A stretch of 64,000 nucleotides of DNA. Source: LLD-282 sp964395835 (GTDB taxonomy: Bacteria; Pseudomonadota; Gammaproteobacteria; Berkiellales; Berkiellaceae). The notes beneath the pieces were generated by a model. The model was not told the DNA's origin. It did no database searches and worked only from the letters and a program-made list of their open reading frames with translations. Position 1 is the first letter of the stretch. Each line of letters starts with the position of its first letter. Positions 34,497 through 44,900 of this stretch are shown here, one piece after another. The stretch is from assembly GCA_964395835.1 (NCBI GenBank), contig CAYNBJ010000005.1, positions 1 to 64,000 on the forward strand, given 5' to 3'. The position numbers and the translations under genes are program-made.

Positions 34497-35294
34497 ATGA
34501 TCTTATGGACAATCAATCCGATAGCGCTGTCTTTAGGCCCGCTTGAAATTCGATGGTATGGTATATTTTTTTGCGCTGGCGTCTTTTGGGTTTCGCAGCG
34601 TCTTTTTCATTCTCATGTTTTAAAAACCTTTTATCCTACAGATTCTATGCGCGATTCTTTTATTGCGTTTTTTATACTTTCTGCATTTTTAGGTGCCAAA
34701 TTAGGTTATGTCTTTTTTTACACGCCTGTTCATTATTACTCATATGCCTTTTTCAGTTTCCAGGGTTTTTCATTTCATGGAGGAATCTTAGGAGTGATAT
34801 TAGCATTGTTATTTTCTGGCCGATCGTATCGAAACATTTTGATGTTAAGCGATGAGCTGGTCACACATCTTCCTATCGCTATTTTTTTAGGCCGTTTAGG
34901 CAATTTTTTCAACAGCGAACTGCTAGGAAGACCTTGGCAGCATCCCTATGCTTTTGGCTTTCCTTTTGGTGAATTGGCTGTAATACCGCGTCACCCATCA
35001 CAACTTTATGAAGCTGCTGGAGAGGGTTTGCTCTTAGGGATGCTCATGCATTATCTATGTGCTGCGCCCTGCACAGCAGTCGCAAAAAATGGAAAGAAAA
35101 CAGCATGTTTTCTGATGCTCTATGGCGTGATTCGGCTTTTTTTAGAAGGCTTTCGCTGCCCCGATCCTCAGATAGGATTTTTATTTGGAAGCTGGACTAT
35201 GGGTCAACTCTTATGTTTAGCCCTTGTTTTATTAGGATTTATTCTTTATACCTATACTCAATGGAGTAGAAATTTTTATGAAAATTTATCATGA
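34497..35294 (+). CDS. lgt: Prolipoprotein diacylglyceryl transferase
   Basis: Adds diacylglycerol to lipobox cysteines, the first step for lipoproteins such as LptE and the BON protein here. Multi-pass membrane enzyme with the Lgt signature [16 protein letters not shown], the HGG motif in FHGGILGV and the N-terminal IRWYGIFF. The ATG at 34497 fits the family start better than the GTG at 34485. It overlaps thyA by 17 bp, as lgt-thyA do in E. coli relatives. Confidence 0.94.
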   Translation: MILWTINPIALSLGPLEIRWYGIFFCAGVFWVSQRLFHSHVLKTFYPTDSMRDSFIAFFILSAFLGAKLGYVFFYTPVHYYSYAFFSFQGFSFHGGILGVILALLFSGRSYRNILMLSDELVTHLPIAIFLGRLGNFFNSELLGRPWQHPYAFGFPFGELAVIPRHPSQLYEAAGEGLLLGMLMHYLCAAPCTAVAKNGKKTACFLMLYGVIRLFLEGFRCPDPQIGFLFGSWTMGQLLCLALVLLGFILYTYTQWSRNFYENLS

Positions 35295-36111
35295 TCTTTT
35301 AGAAGATGTTTTACAAAATGGAAGCCTCAGACCCGATCGAACAGGGACAGGAATTTTATCTGTTTTTGGCAGACAAATCAGACATGATCTCAGCTTAGGG
35401 TTTCCCTTGCTGACAACCAAGAAAATTCACTTTAAATCGATTGTAGCTGAATTACTATGGTTCTTAAAAGGAGAGACCAATATTGCCAGCTTAAATGCGC
35501 AGAAAGTTTCTATTTGGGATGAGTGGGCAGATTCAGAAGGGAATTTAGGGCCAATTTATGGATATCAATGGAGGTTTTGGCCTGGCCCTCATGGTGAGCC
35601 CATCGATCAAATCAGTCATCTTATCGCGCAAATAAAACAAAATCCTTATAGTCGTAGATTGCTTTTTCATGGCTGGAATGTCAGTTACCTACCAGATGAA
35701 TCGCTCAGTCCTCAAGAAAATGTTGCCTTAGGAAAAATGGCGCTCCCTCCTTGTCATTTGCTATATCAGTTTTCTGTGAGAGACCGAAAACTCTCCTGTC
35801 TTTTATATCTGCGATCAAATGATTTATTTTTAGGGCATCCATACAATCTCGCAAGTGTCTCTCTTTTAACACATATGATTGCCCAACAAACTGATTTAGA
35901 TGTTGGAGAAGTGATTCTCTCTATCGGTGATCTGCATCTGTATGCAAATCATATAGAACAAGCAAAAACACAGCTCCAAAGAGAATCGCGTCCCTTACCA
36001 AAACTGAGCTTCAAGAGACGGCCAGATTCATTATTCGATTTCACGATAGAGGATATTGTACTAGAAGGCTACGATCCTCATCCTGCAATTTCTGCGCCGA
36101 TTGCGATTTAA
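35278..36111 (+). CDS. thyA: Thymidylate synthase
   Basis: Converts dUMP to dTMP using methylene-tetrahydrofolate. Motifs: [51 protein letters not shown], the catalytic cysteine in [10 protein letters not shown], and [20 protein letters not shown] with GDLHLYANH. 277 aa, typical of ThyA. Confidence 0.97.
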   Translation: MKIYHDLLEDVLQNGSLRPDRTGTGILSVFGRQIRHDLSLGFPLLTTKKIHFKSIVAELLWFLKGETNIASLNAQKVSIWDEWADSEGNLGPIYGYQWRFWPGPHGEPIDQISHLIAQIKQNPYSRRLLFHGWNVSYLPDESLSPQENVALGKMALPPCHLLYQFSVRDRKLSCLLYLRSNDLFLGHPYNLASVSLLTHMIAQQTDLDVGEVILSIGDLHLYANHIEQAKTQLQRESRPLPKLSFKRRPDSLFDFTIEDIVLEGYDPHPAISAPIAI

Positions 36112-36143
36112 GAATTTTAGCTGAAAAAGAGCAAGCGTCTACA

Positions 36144-36180
36144 ATAATCAGTATTACGATTTACAATGCATACTGATTAT
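36144..36180 (+). promoter_or_regulatory. 11 bp inverted repeat covering the fadD promoter and start codon
   Basis: ATAATCAGTAT (36144-36154) and ATACTGATTAT (36170-36180) are perfect inverted arms 15 bases apart. The spacer holds TTTACAAT, a likely -10, and the right arm ends on the first two bases of the fadD ATG. No Shine-Dalgarno sequence lies between. As DNA it could be an operator; as RNA, if transcribed from upstream, it would bury the start codon. Confidence 0.6.
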
Positions 36181-37837
36181 GACGCTTTCATCTCTTTATA
36201 CCCCAACATTATCCTTAGTTGATTTATTAGAGCAGGCTTTAAAAAAGCATCATTCTAAAATAGCGCTACGTTGTCAAAATGCACAAATGAGTTATGGTGA
36301 ACTCAACGTATACGCATCGCATTTAGCTTGGTATTTTTCAAAACATTTAGGCTTGCAAAAGGGTGACAGAATTGCTCTTTTTATGCCCAACACAATGCAA
36401 TTTATCATTACTTCAATTGCTGCCTTAAAAATTGGAGCAATTATTGTGAATATCAATCCACTTTATACACCGCGTGAAGTGGAAAATGTCCTTAAAGATG
36501 CATCTCCAAAAGCTTTAGTTTTTCTCAAACATTTTCATAAAACACTTTCGGAAATTGATGAAAAATTATGGCCAAAGCACTTAATTATGAATCAAATTGG
36601 TGATACCTATCCCTTTTTTAAAAAGCATCTGATGCATTTTTGGATTGAATACATTCAAAGACAAATTCCGCCGATAGAAAAAAATCTTTTCAGAAAAATT
36701 GAACATTGGTCTACGATTTTTTCTGGAACGATGCAGCATTTTACACCGATAGAAATTTCAGGAGAAGATATCGCTTTTTTACAATATACAGGTGGGACTA
36801 CAGGGGCACCTAAAGGAGCAATTTTGTCTCAGAACAACATGGCTGCGAATGTTATCCAAGCTATTGATTTTATTTTAAAATACTATCCTAGCGCAAGTGA
36901 TTTTAGAATTGCGACTGCTCTCCCTCTTTATCATATTTTTTCTTTAACAGCGAATTTTCTGACCTTTTTCATTTTAGGAGCTGAAAATCTTTTAATTGTG
37001 AATCCAAGAAATTTTTCTGATTTTATCGGTCAATGGAAAAAATACCCTATAGATGCGATCTGTGGTGTCAATACGTTATTTTCAAGCCTGTTAAAACAAG
37101 AAGCTTTTCATTCTTTAGATAAAACAAGATTAAAACTTGTTCTTGGAGGAGGCATGGCTGTATCGGAAACCGTAGCTCAACAATGGCAAGAGCGGACTCA
37201 AGTGGTGATCATTCAGGCCTATGGACTAACAGAAGCCTCTCCTGCGGTCTGCATTAATCCAATGGATCTCAAAGGTTTTCAAAAAAGTATTGGATATCCT
37301 GTGAATATGACAGAAATTAAAATTGCTTCTCCTACCGGAGAAGCACTTGGAATTGGTGAAAGAGGAGAGCTTTGGGTGAAAGGCCCGCAAGTCATGAAAG
37401 GATATTGGAATAAACCAGATGAAACTAAAGAAGTGCTTGACCAGGAAGGATGGCTCCATACAGGCGATATTGGATATCAAGATGAAGAAGGTTTCATTTA
37501 CTTAGTAGATAGAAAAAAAGAAATGATTATTGTTTCTGGATTTAATGTTTACCCGTCTGAGGTTGAGGAGGCTCTTCGTAAGCACCCACTGATTGATGAC
37601 GTCGCTGTCTTAGGGCATAAAGATTCTGAAGACAATGAAGAAGTGATTGCTTTTTATACATTGAAAAATGAAAATGCTGAACCCACGATCCAACAATTGC
37701 ATGATTTTTCTCTAGAGCTTCTCACACGCTATAAAATTCCCAAAAAGTATATCAAAGTTGAATCTCTGCCTAAATCCCCTGTAGGAAAAATCTTAAAAAA
37801 AGATTTAAAAGTTCTTTTAGAAACTTTGTATGAATAA
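36179..37837 (+). CDS. fadD: Long-chain fatty acid-CoA ligase (AMP-binding enzyme)
   Basis: Activates fatty acids to acyl-CoA through an acyl-adenylate. Adenylation motifs: YTGGTTGAPKGA (P-loop), QAYGLTEASPAV, GWLHTGDIGYQDEEGFIYLVDRKKEMIIVSGFNVYPSEVEE and the catalytic lysine in SPVGKILKKDL. 552 aa, close to FadD. It may feed host or environmental fatty acids to membrane synthesis or oxidation; no other beta-oxidation gene is in the window. The start lacks a ribosome binding site and lies in an inverted repeat. Confidence 0.92.
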   Translation: MTLSSLYTPTLSLVDLLEQALKKHHSKIALRCQNAQMSYGELNVYASHLAWYFSKHLGLQKGDRIALFMPNTMQFIITSIAALKIGAIIVNINPLYTPREVENVLKDASPKALVFLKHFHKTLSEIDEKLWPKHLIMNQIGDTYPFFKKHLMHFWIEYIQRQIPPIEKNLFRKIEHWSTIFSGTMQHFTPIEISGEDIAFLQYTGGTTGAPKGAILSQNNMAANVIQAIDFILKYYPSASDFRIATALPLYHIFSLTANFLTFFILGAENLLIVNPRNFSDFIGQWKKYPIDAICGVNTLFSSLLKQEAFHSLDKTRLKLVLGGGMAVSETVAQQWQERTQVVIIQAYGLTEASPAVCINPMDLKGFQKSIGYPVNMTEIKIASPTGEALGIGERGELWVKGPQVMKGYWNKPDETKEVLDQEGWLHTGDIGYQDEEGFIYLVDRKKEMIIVSGFNVYPSEVEEALRKHPLIDDVAVLGHKDSEDNEEVIAFYTLKNENAEPTIQQLHDFSLELLTRYKIPKKYIKVESLPKSPVGKILKKDLKVLLETLYE

Positions 37838-37854
37838 CTCATTGGGAAAATGGG

Positions 37855-37899
37855 AGTCCAGAATCTGTAAAAAGCTCTGCTCAACTCAGATTCAGGCTC
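37855..37899. other. Hairpin between convergent fadD and rlmH
   Basis: GAATCTG (37861-37867) pairs with CAGATTC (37887-37893), with partial extension to GAG/CTC outside. No T-tract, so at most a weak bidirectional terminator. Confidence 0.35.
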
Positions 37900-37980
37900 C
37901 TTAGTTGCACATAGGAACAAGAGTTATCCCCTATTGGAAATATTGCAAAAATGCCATTTGTGAGTGGCAGACTTGTGCTG

Positions 37981-38454
37981 TTATTCCCAATGATAAGGAA
38001 TTTTTTGCGCAATTGTGAATGAACGGTAGAGCTGCTCCATCAGCACAACGAAAGCTAATTCATGTGGAAGTGTCATTTGAGAAAAACTGATTAACGTACT
38101 TTTGGCTGCTTGCCATCGCCGATCTAAACCATAAGTAGGCCCTATCACAAAAGTGATTTGACTTTTCTTATCTTCTAGCCATAAAGATGCCTGTGCTCCC
38201 CATAGCAGGGATGATTTTTGCGTTCCTTTTTCATCGCAGATAAAAACATAGGCATCTTTAAGACTTTTATGCCCTTGATGCTGTTTCCAATCGTTTTCTT
38301 GAGCAGTAGCCCTATCTTTATGATTTGATGGCCTGAGAACTACATGCTCACACTGCGCCCAATATGCAATTCTTTTAAAATACACATCGCTTGCTTCCTG
38401 TGCCCAGGAGCTCAAGCGATGTTCATGAAATGAGAGAATAGTGATCTTGGGCAT
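37981..38454 (-). CDS. rlmH: 23S rRNA pseudouridine-1915 N3-methyltransferase RlmH
   Basis: SPOUT methyltransferase acting on assembled 70S ribosomes. Family pattern: SWAQEASDVYFKRI near the start, the SAM knot FVIGPTYGLDRRW (usual FIIGGPxGL), and the end FSQMTLPHELAFVVLMEQLYRSFTIAQKIPYH. 157 aa, standard. Follows rsfS by 15 bases, the common rsfS-rlmH pair. Confidence 0.95.
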   Translation of the reverse strand: MPKITILSFHEHRLSSWAQEASDVYFKRIAYWAQCEHVVLRPSNHKDRATAQENDWKQHQGHKSLKDAYVFICDEKGTQKSSLLWGAQASLWLEDKKSQITFVIGPTYGLDRRWQAAKSTLISFSQMTLPHELAFVVLMEQLYRSFTIAQKIPYHWE

Positions 38455-38469
38455 AATAATATAAATTTT

Positions 38470-38799
38470 TTAAGATTTTTTAGATTGATCAAAGCCCCAT
38501 AAACGCTCAAGACTATAAAAATCTCGCGTTTCTTTTTGCATAATATGAATAATCACTTGCTGGCAATCTATTAAAATCCACTGTGCATCTTGATCTTGTT
38601 GAATACGCACTGTATAAGGGAAGTCCCCATCTTTCTTTAAGGACTCACTCAAATGCGATGCAATCGCTTGGGCATGGCGTGAAGATGTTGCTGTCACAAT
38701 AATAAGAGCGCGAAAATCATCGCTAAGATGCTCAACATTTAAATCCAGAATATCCTGGGCTTTTAAATCTTCTAGTAACTGAATAATTTTCTGTATCAT
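38470..38799 (-). CDS. rsfS: Ribosome silencing factor RsfS
   Basis: Binds L14 and blocks subunit joining in poor conditions. Family core: LKAQDILDLNVEHLSDDFRALIIVTATSSRHAQAIASHLSESLKK, then DAQWILIDCQQVIIHIMQKETRDFYSLERLWG. 109 aa. nadD, often upstream in gammaproteobacteria, is absent; the giant gene lies upstream instead. Confidence 0.94.
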   Translation of the reverse strand: MIQKIIQLLEDLKAQDILDLNVEHLSDDFRALIIVTATSSRHAQAIASHLSESLKKDGDFPYTVRIQQDQDAQWILIDCQQVIIHIMQKETRDFYSLERLWGFDQSKKS

Positions 38800-38928
38800 A
38801 ATTTGCTTTTTAAAAAATTTTTCAACATCTTACCATGATTTCACACAAGCACGATAGTCCTTTTTTGCAAATCAAGCCCAAAAGGACCTCGGAATACGCA
38901 AGAGCGCTCAGTGATAACAGCGATGACG

Positions 38929-41900
38929 CTATAACTGAGGGATGCCAGGCGACATTTTCTCATCCTGAGCGCTGTCAACACTATTCAGGTTACAATCTGA
39001 ATAAGGAAGCACTGCTGTTGCTTTTACAGAAGAAAAAATGACTGGAGAAGGAGAGATCACACACGCATCATTTTGGACTCTTTGATTGTGACTGCACATA
39101 CTCCTAAAGACTATTGGGCCAGACATCTGTGCCTCAACTGCGCGCTTTAAAGCATCAAAATCGATGATCTGCGGACACAAAGTCCATTCATATGGATCGG
39201 TCTCATTCCACTGAGATAACATGACCACTAATGGCAATAGGGTGGTCATATGCATTTTATCTTCTAGCGTCTGCCATTGTACAAGCAAATCCACAATTTT
39301 TTTCTGATTGTGTTTTGTATTCACGAGAAATTCAAGCATATGATCTAATGCCTTACAGCGAAAAATCCCATAATCCTTTTGATTAATTGAACTAAATGGC
39401 GACTGATCGTTTCGAAAATACTCGAGCACGCTCTGCAGAAAACTCAGTTTCTCCTTACAAGAGAGATGACAGAGAGATCCGATCTTGTTCTGCTCTGTGT
39501 GATTTGGGACAAAACCATATTCCTTATCAATTAAAACCTTAGAAAGCTCTCCATATTGTTCAAAAAGTTGGAAAATGCGCTCTCTGTCTTTTTGAGATCT
39601 TTTTTCTAGAAAAAATGCTGGACTTCCGTATAGCTTGCGCGTGATCGATAGGATATGCTGAACCGCTAAGCGTGGTATCTGGAAGCTCTGGGCATCAAGT
39701 GGATGAAAAGAAGGCACAGAGGCTACGATACTCTCTTTAAACTCGGAGATTGGAGAGCTTGCTGCCCCAACAATATCATCCACTTCGTTAGGATACAAAA
39801 TGGCGAAGGGAAGCATAATTTTTTGCACGATCTCTGACGAAAATAGATCTGCACGTAAAATAAAATTATAAAAAACTTTAGCATGAGCATGATATTCTGG
39901 CCTCTCAATCTGCGGTAAGATATAAAAACCAAAAACAGCCAGGGTTTTCATATATATGTCATAATACTCAGAAGAAAGCGTTGGTAAAATCTTAATAATA
40001 TATAAGAAAACCGAATGCATACGGATTATCCCGGAAGGTATCAAAAATCCCATCAGTGCATTCGCATAGTTTGTATCTACCACATCCTGCATCATATCGT
40101 TTTCCGAAAGACAGACTGGAAATGCCAGATTAATCATATACTCTTTGCGAAAAATAAGATTTGTTAAAATAGACGTTCTGTATGTGTTTCCCGCTTCAAT
40201 TTTATCAAAATTGATGATACCTCTTTGACATTGCAACATACTGCGCAACATTCGTATAGCATAGTCATCCCACAAAGACACTTCTTCGAGAACACTGTGG
40301 ATAATCTGATCTAAAAGGGTAGCAAAAAATTGATTTAGCCACTGCACGTGACATGGATACCACGTAGGATATTGCTCTGCATACTCTGTTCCGATCATGA
40401 AAATTTTTGAAAACAATTTAAATTTAGAATCGCTCTGCAATGCCTGTGCTTTTTGCGTATCCGCACTCATAAGATATTCGGTCTCAATGCGATCAGCACT
40501 CTCAAAAAGAATTTGCATGTGTTTAAAAAATCCTATTTCTCTCAAAAAAACAAAACCTTCAGTACAGACACGGACATTAATATTGAGACTATTTGTGAGC
40601 CATGTCTCACTAATCTGGTCATTCAAGATCTCTCTAAATTTATGGTAAGTTTCTTTCTTTTCATGTTGCAATAAAAAATGGCATGCTACAGGAGAGCGAA
40701 TCAGTGCTTGTAGCCCATGCTGATTTATAAAAAAATTCAAGAGAGTACTTCGCGTTGAAAACAGGTCTGGCATGATGACCAATCGAGTCGCAAGAATATA
40801 AGCTGCGGCATCAAGCCCACTTTCAAAAGAAATGAGTACCAAATCATCATAATGCGCAGGGTCAGCACAATAGTGCTCAAAATACTTCATACATCGCGTA
40901 TCATAATCGAGATTAGTGGCTTGTGCACCTGAAGATGAATGCACGATACAAGGTAATTGCAAGATTGAATAATCTGTTTGTGCAATGAGATTTTCCAAAA
41001 TAGCCAAAGCATGTGTGTCATATGCAGCATACATCAACTGGGTTTGCAAAACAGAATGCTTCCATGCATCGTCATCAAATTGCTCTTCAATCCCATAGTA
41101 CTGATAAAGAGCCATACAGTTTAATTTTAATTGATCAAAAAATTTAGGGGTATTCTCAAATTTGACAATATCAGAAAAAGCATCAAATATCACAAACCGT
41201 GTTATAACCTCATGATTTGAAGAGCGAAAATGCGAATCTGCCTTTAAATTTTCCTGAAAAATTTTGTCCCTAAGTCTGTAAACAAGAGCATCTGTCTTGT
41301 AAGAGTCGCTCAGATTCAGATTCGAATCATGAGCTACCAAAACTAATGCGGATAAAACTTTTTTACAGATGAAAAAAGACATCGATTCTCTTGAAAAGCT
41401 ATCCATCTCATCCCAAAGATAATCTCTACATTTTTGAAAGAAAAAGGAAAGCTGCAAATTTTGCTTGTTGTCAAAAGATGAAAGATTATTTTTATTGAGA
41501 CTTTTTTCTATAGCTATTAATTCATTTTTGATATACGCGCAATGAACAAATAATTTTATCAAAAATACATTTCTTTGAGCCAGCTGCGAATCTGGAAAAT
41601 CGAAAAATAGATCGTGAAAATTCACCTCAGCTGCAATCAGTGCTTTGAGCAGCGGCGTTCGATACCGCATATATTGATGCTCAGACCCTAAGAAATATGC
41701 CTGTATAGTTTCCACTAAAGTTTTTTTGTAAGAGTGATTTCTTAGGGGATCGGTAAAGCAAAAGGAAAATGTGATTCGCATCACTGATCTAATAAGCTCG
41801 GGATTATCTTTGGCGACATATAAAAAATCACTCGTCACATAGTGCAATATTTTATCGTTAAAAATCATATTGCTGGGCTGAAAACGATTCAGAAAAAATT

Positions 41901-44900
41901 CGCATAGTTTCTGTTTATTTAAATGGCCTTGTAAAGAGGATTGACATATATGTATAAAAATTTCTCTAAAAATATTCATTCTGTCGTTCGTCAGTGCATA
42001 AGAAATAGTTTGATCGACATCCCGGATGCTTTCTTCAGACAGATCGCGATCAAGACATAAACCTATGTCCTCAAGACTATCTTGCGTAAAATATGGCTCA
42101 CTTTGCTCACTCATAGCCTGAGTGAGCTTTAGGTCCGTTTTCTCAGAACTCTCCTGTTGTGTCTCTGGAAAATCGTTTTCTGTGTAAACAGCACAACTTT
42201 CGACAAAGCTAACGAGCATATAATTGTTTTTCTTTATCTCCAGCCAAAGTTGCTCAAATGCTGAATCATCCAGATAAAGATGACGACTTTCATGGACGGT
42301 TCTGTTCTTGCACTCTTCCTGAGACAGGTTGACATCTCTCTGATTTAAATATGCATCCGACACGCGAAAAGATGTCGGGTGCCTCTTTTGAGACAGATAA
42401 CGATCTGCAATAATCTGCGATATCTGCTCCAATCGAGGATTATCAGGATTTCGTGCATATTGCTTCGTTAGAGTAAACAGTGCACCAAGCAAAGAGATAG
42501 GATATTCCGCCTGATACGCTTCATATAAAAAATAAGAATATATGCGATATTTCTTTTGTTTCATGTGAGGATCATTTTCTAAAAGAAAAGTGATGTCTGT
42601 TTGTGCTTCTAAATCTTTTATAATCTCTGCCTCTGAGCACTCCGTACCAAGTCCCAAGCGTGCTTTCAAAATTAAATCTGGAGCCCGCAATTTTTCAGGA
42701 ATTAATTGCAAATATTTTTGTAGCAAATAAGCTCTTACATCAGCAGGTGCATATAAAAGGGCAACTTGCAAAAAAACAGGTGAAACACAAAATGTATTTT
42801 TTAAATCTTTTAGTCCTATCGGGGGTAAAAAAATTGTCTGATTTTCTAAAATGGCTTCTATGAACTGAAGCCTCTGTATGGTCATATATTGCCAAAATGC
42901 ATTCTTATTATCTTTCGTGTTTTTCGCTTGCATTTCAAAAAAAACGCTCAATCTTAACTGAGGCACATAATAATCAGACTCCGAATGCCAACTGACTAAA
43001 CGGCACAGCCACTCAACACGTGTAAAGTCTTCCACATGATTCTCAAGAGAGAGTGCCGGTTGTTTAAAAAAATGACTAATCTGATTGCAGATCTTGAGCA
43101 CTTGCATCGACCGCCAATCTCGGGAATCTTTTAGAGTGCCCGTTAACAACATCTCAAGACTTGTGATTTTTTCTTTATCCAAGAGAGATTTTGTCATGCA
43201 CCTAGTTTGAAAATTTGGATCTGAGCAAAGATTAATAATTTTATGCACACGCTGCCAAAGCTCTAAGTGAGAATCTGACTGATCAATCAGATAACCAAGA
43301 ACTGTGATCTTTTTAGAATCATGCTCCAAAGTTGCAGAATAAAAATTCTCGTTCAAAAACCCCTGCTGAGCACAAAATGACACAAGTGACTCAATAACAT
43401 AACCAAAATTCTCAGCTGGCACTGCTTTTGGTGTTTCAGCTTGCACAAGCCATGTCGGAGATAAGATCTCCTTACTGCCCCTCTCCCATAACGATTCTTG
43501 AGTCTCCCCATATTTATCAAATAACACCTTGATCAAATAGCGAGTATCAAAGTGTGATTGCCATACCTGATCCCACTGATAGTGACACTTTTTTGCTTTT
43601 AATAAAAAAGCACTGATTTTGGGACACTTTTGGGTATTTTTTATTTGAATTGGACTTTTCTCTTGCGCGTAAAAAACCTGACTCTGTTGATGTTCTTTGA
43701 CATGCTCTTGTAAAAATCTTTCTGCAGTCTCGGTGTCGAGATTTTTATAGATCTGCTCTAATCTTTCTGCCACATTCGAAGCAGATGCATCTGTATTGAT
43801 ATTCAAAATCGTTGCCTGATCTTGAGTAACGTGAATGCTGCCTATCAATTGTTCATAAATTTTTTGAAAATGCTCATATACTTGCGATTCTTTATTTTTA
43901 CGTTGCCAGTCAAAAGGGGCATCTATAATAATCACATTCTCAGTGGCCCTTGTCAGAGCTACAAAATACTGATTCATTTGCTCATAGAGCTCTATTGCTC
44001 TTTTTGATAAAACTTGTTTTTTCTGTTTAGAATCTTTTTTATCCCTATAAGTACGCGCACTCTGCTCCAAATAATTCCATACATTTTCCCAATCAATCGG
44101 ATAAATAATGATTGCTGTTTGCACTTCTAAACCAGCTACCTCTTTCGGATGAAAACTAATCAGTTTTTTCTCGGGAAAATCTTGAGCCAAAAGAGATTTG
44201 ATTGTGTCTAATACTGGCGTGATCACAAAAAAATCTGGACTATGATTGGGAATTTTAGCTATCAATTCTTTACACTCATGACTCTTCCAGTCGATGACAG
44301 AAAGATGGCCCCCAGAATGCAAACAATCATCCTGATTGATCGCTGAATTTTTTATCACGTTACCAAACAAAGTATCTAAAATAGGTTGAATTTTTTGAGC
44401 GTGATTCCAAATGGTGAGCGGGCATCGATGCTGACGCGTGAGAGAGCTTTGAGAAAAGTTGATTCCCCGAAAATAACAATATTTCTTCACAAAATCGAGA
44501 AGCGAGATCGAATGCCATTGAGCTGCTTGGCGTTCATCGCCACTAAAAATAATTTGATGATTCTCTGTCTGAAAGAGCAACCAAATCAATACAGGGAAAT
44601 CGAAATTTTGGACCTCATCAATAACGAGAAAAAAATATCTCTTTGAGTTCGCTATAGGATTTTGGAACAGAGCAAAAAGCCGAGCGAATTCTGGTTGTCT
44701 TGAAATTTGCTGATCAAAAATCTGTCTAATAGCACTAAGAATTTCTAAATTCATGCCTCCTCTAAGCGCGATAGCGCCCTCACATCTCTCATAATCTGGA
44801 AAAACCCCCATGATCATTAAATACTGAAAGATAATTTTTGCATTGACACCGCTTTGCTCGAGGTACTGCCACGAATTTTTACTGTTTACTTTGTTTCCTT

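Noticed and set aside
39723..44646. Several 60-90 codon frames opposite or inside the giant gene
   Set aside because: All are enclosed by a continuous 2281-codon frame with helicase motifs and have no ribosome binding sites or homology.
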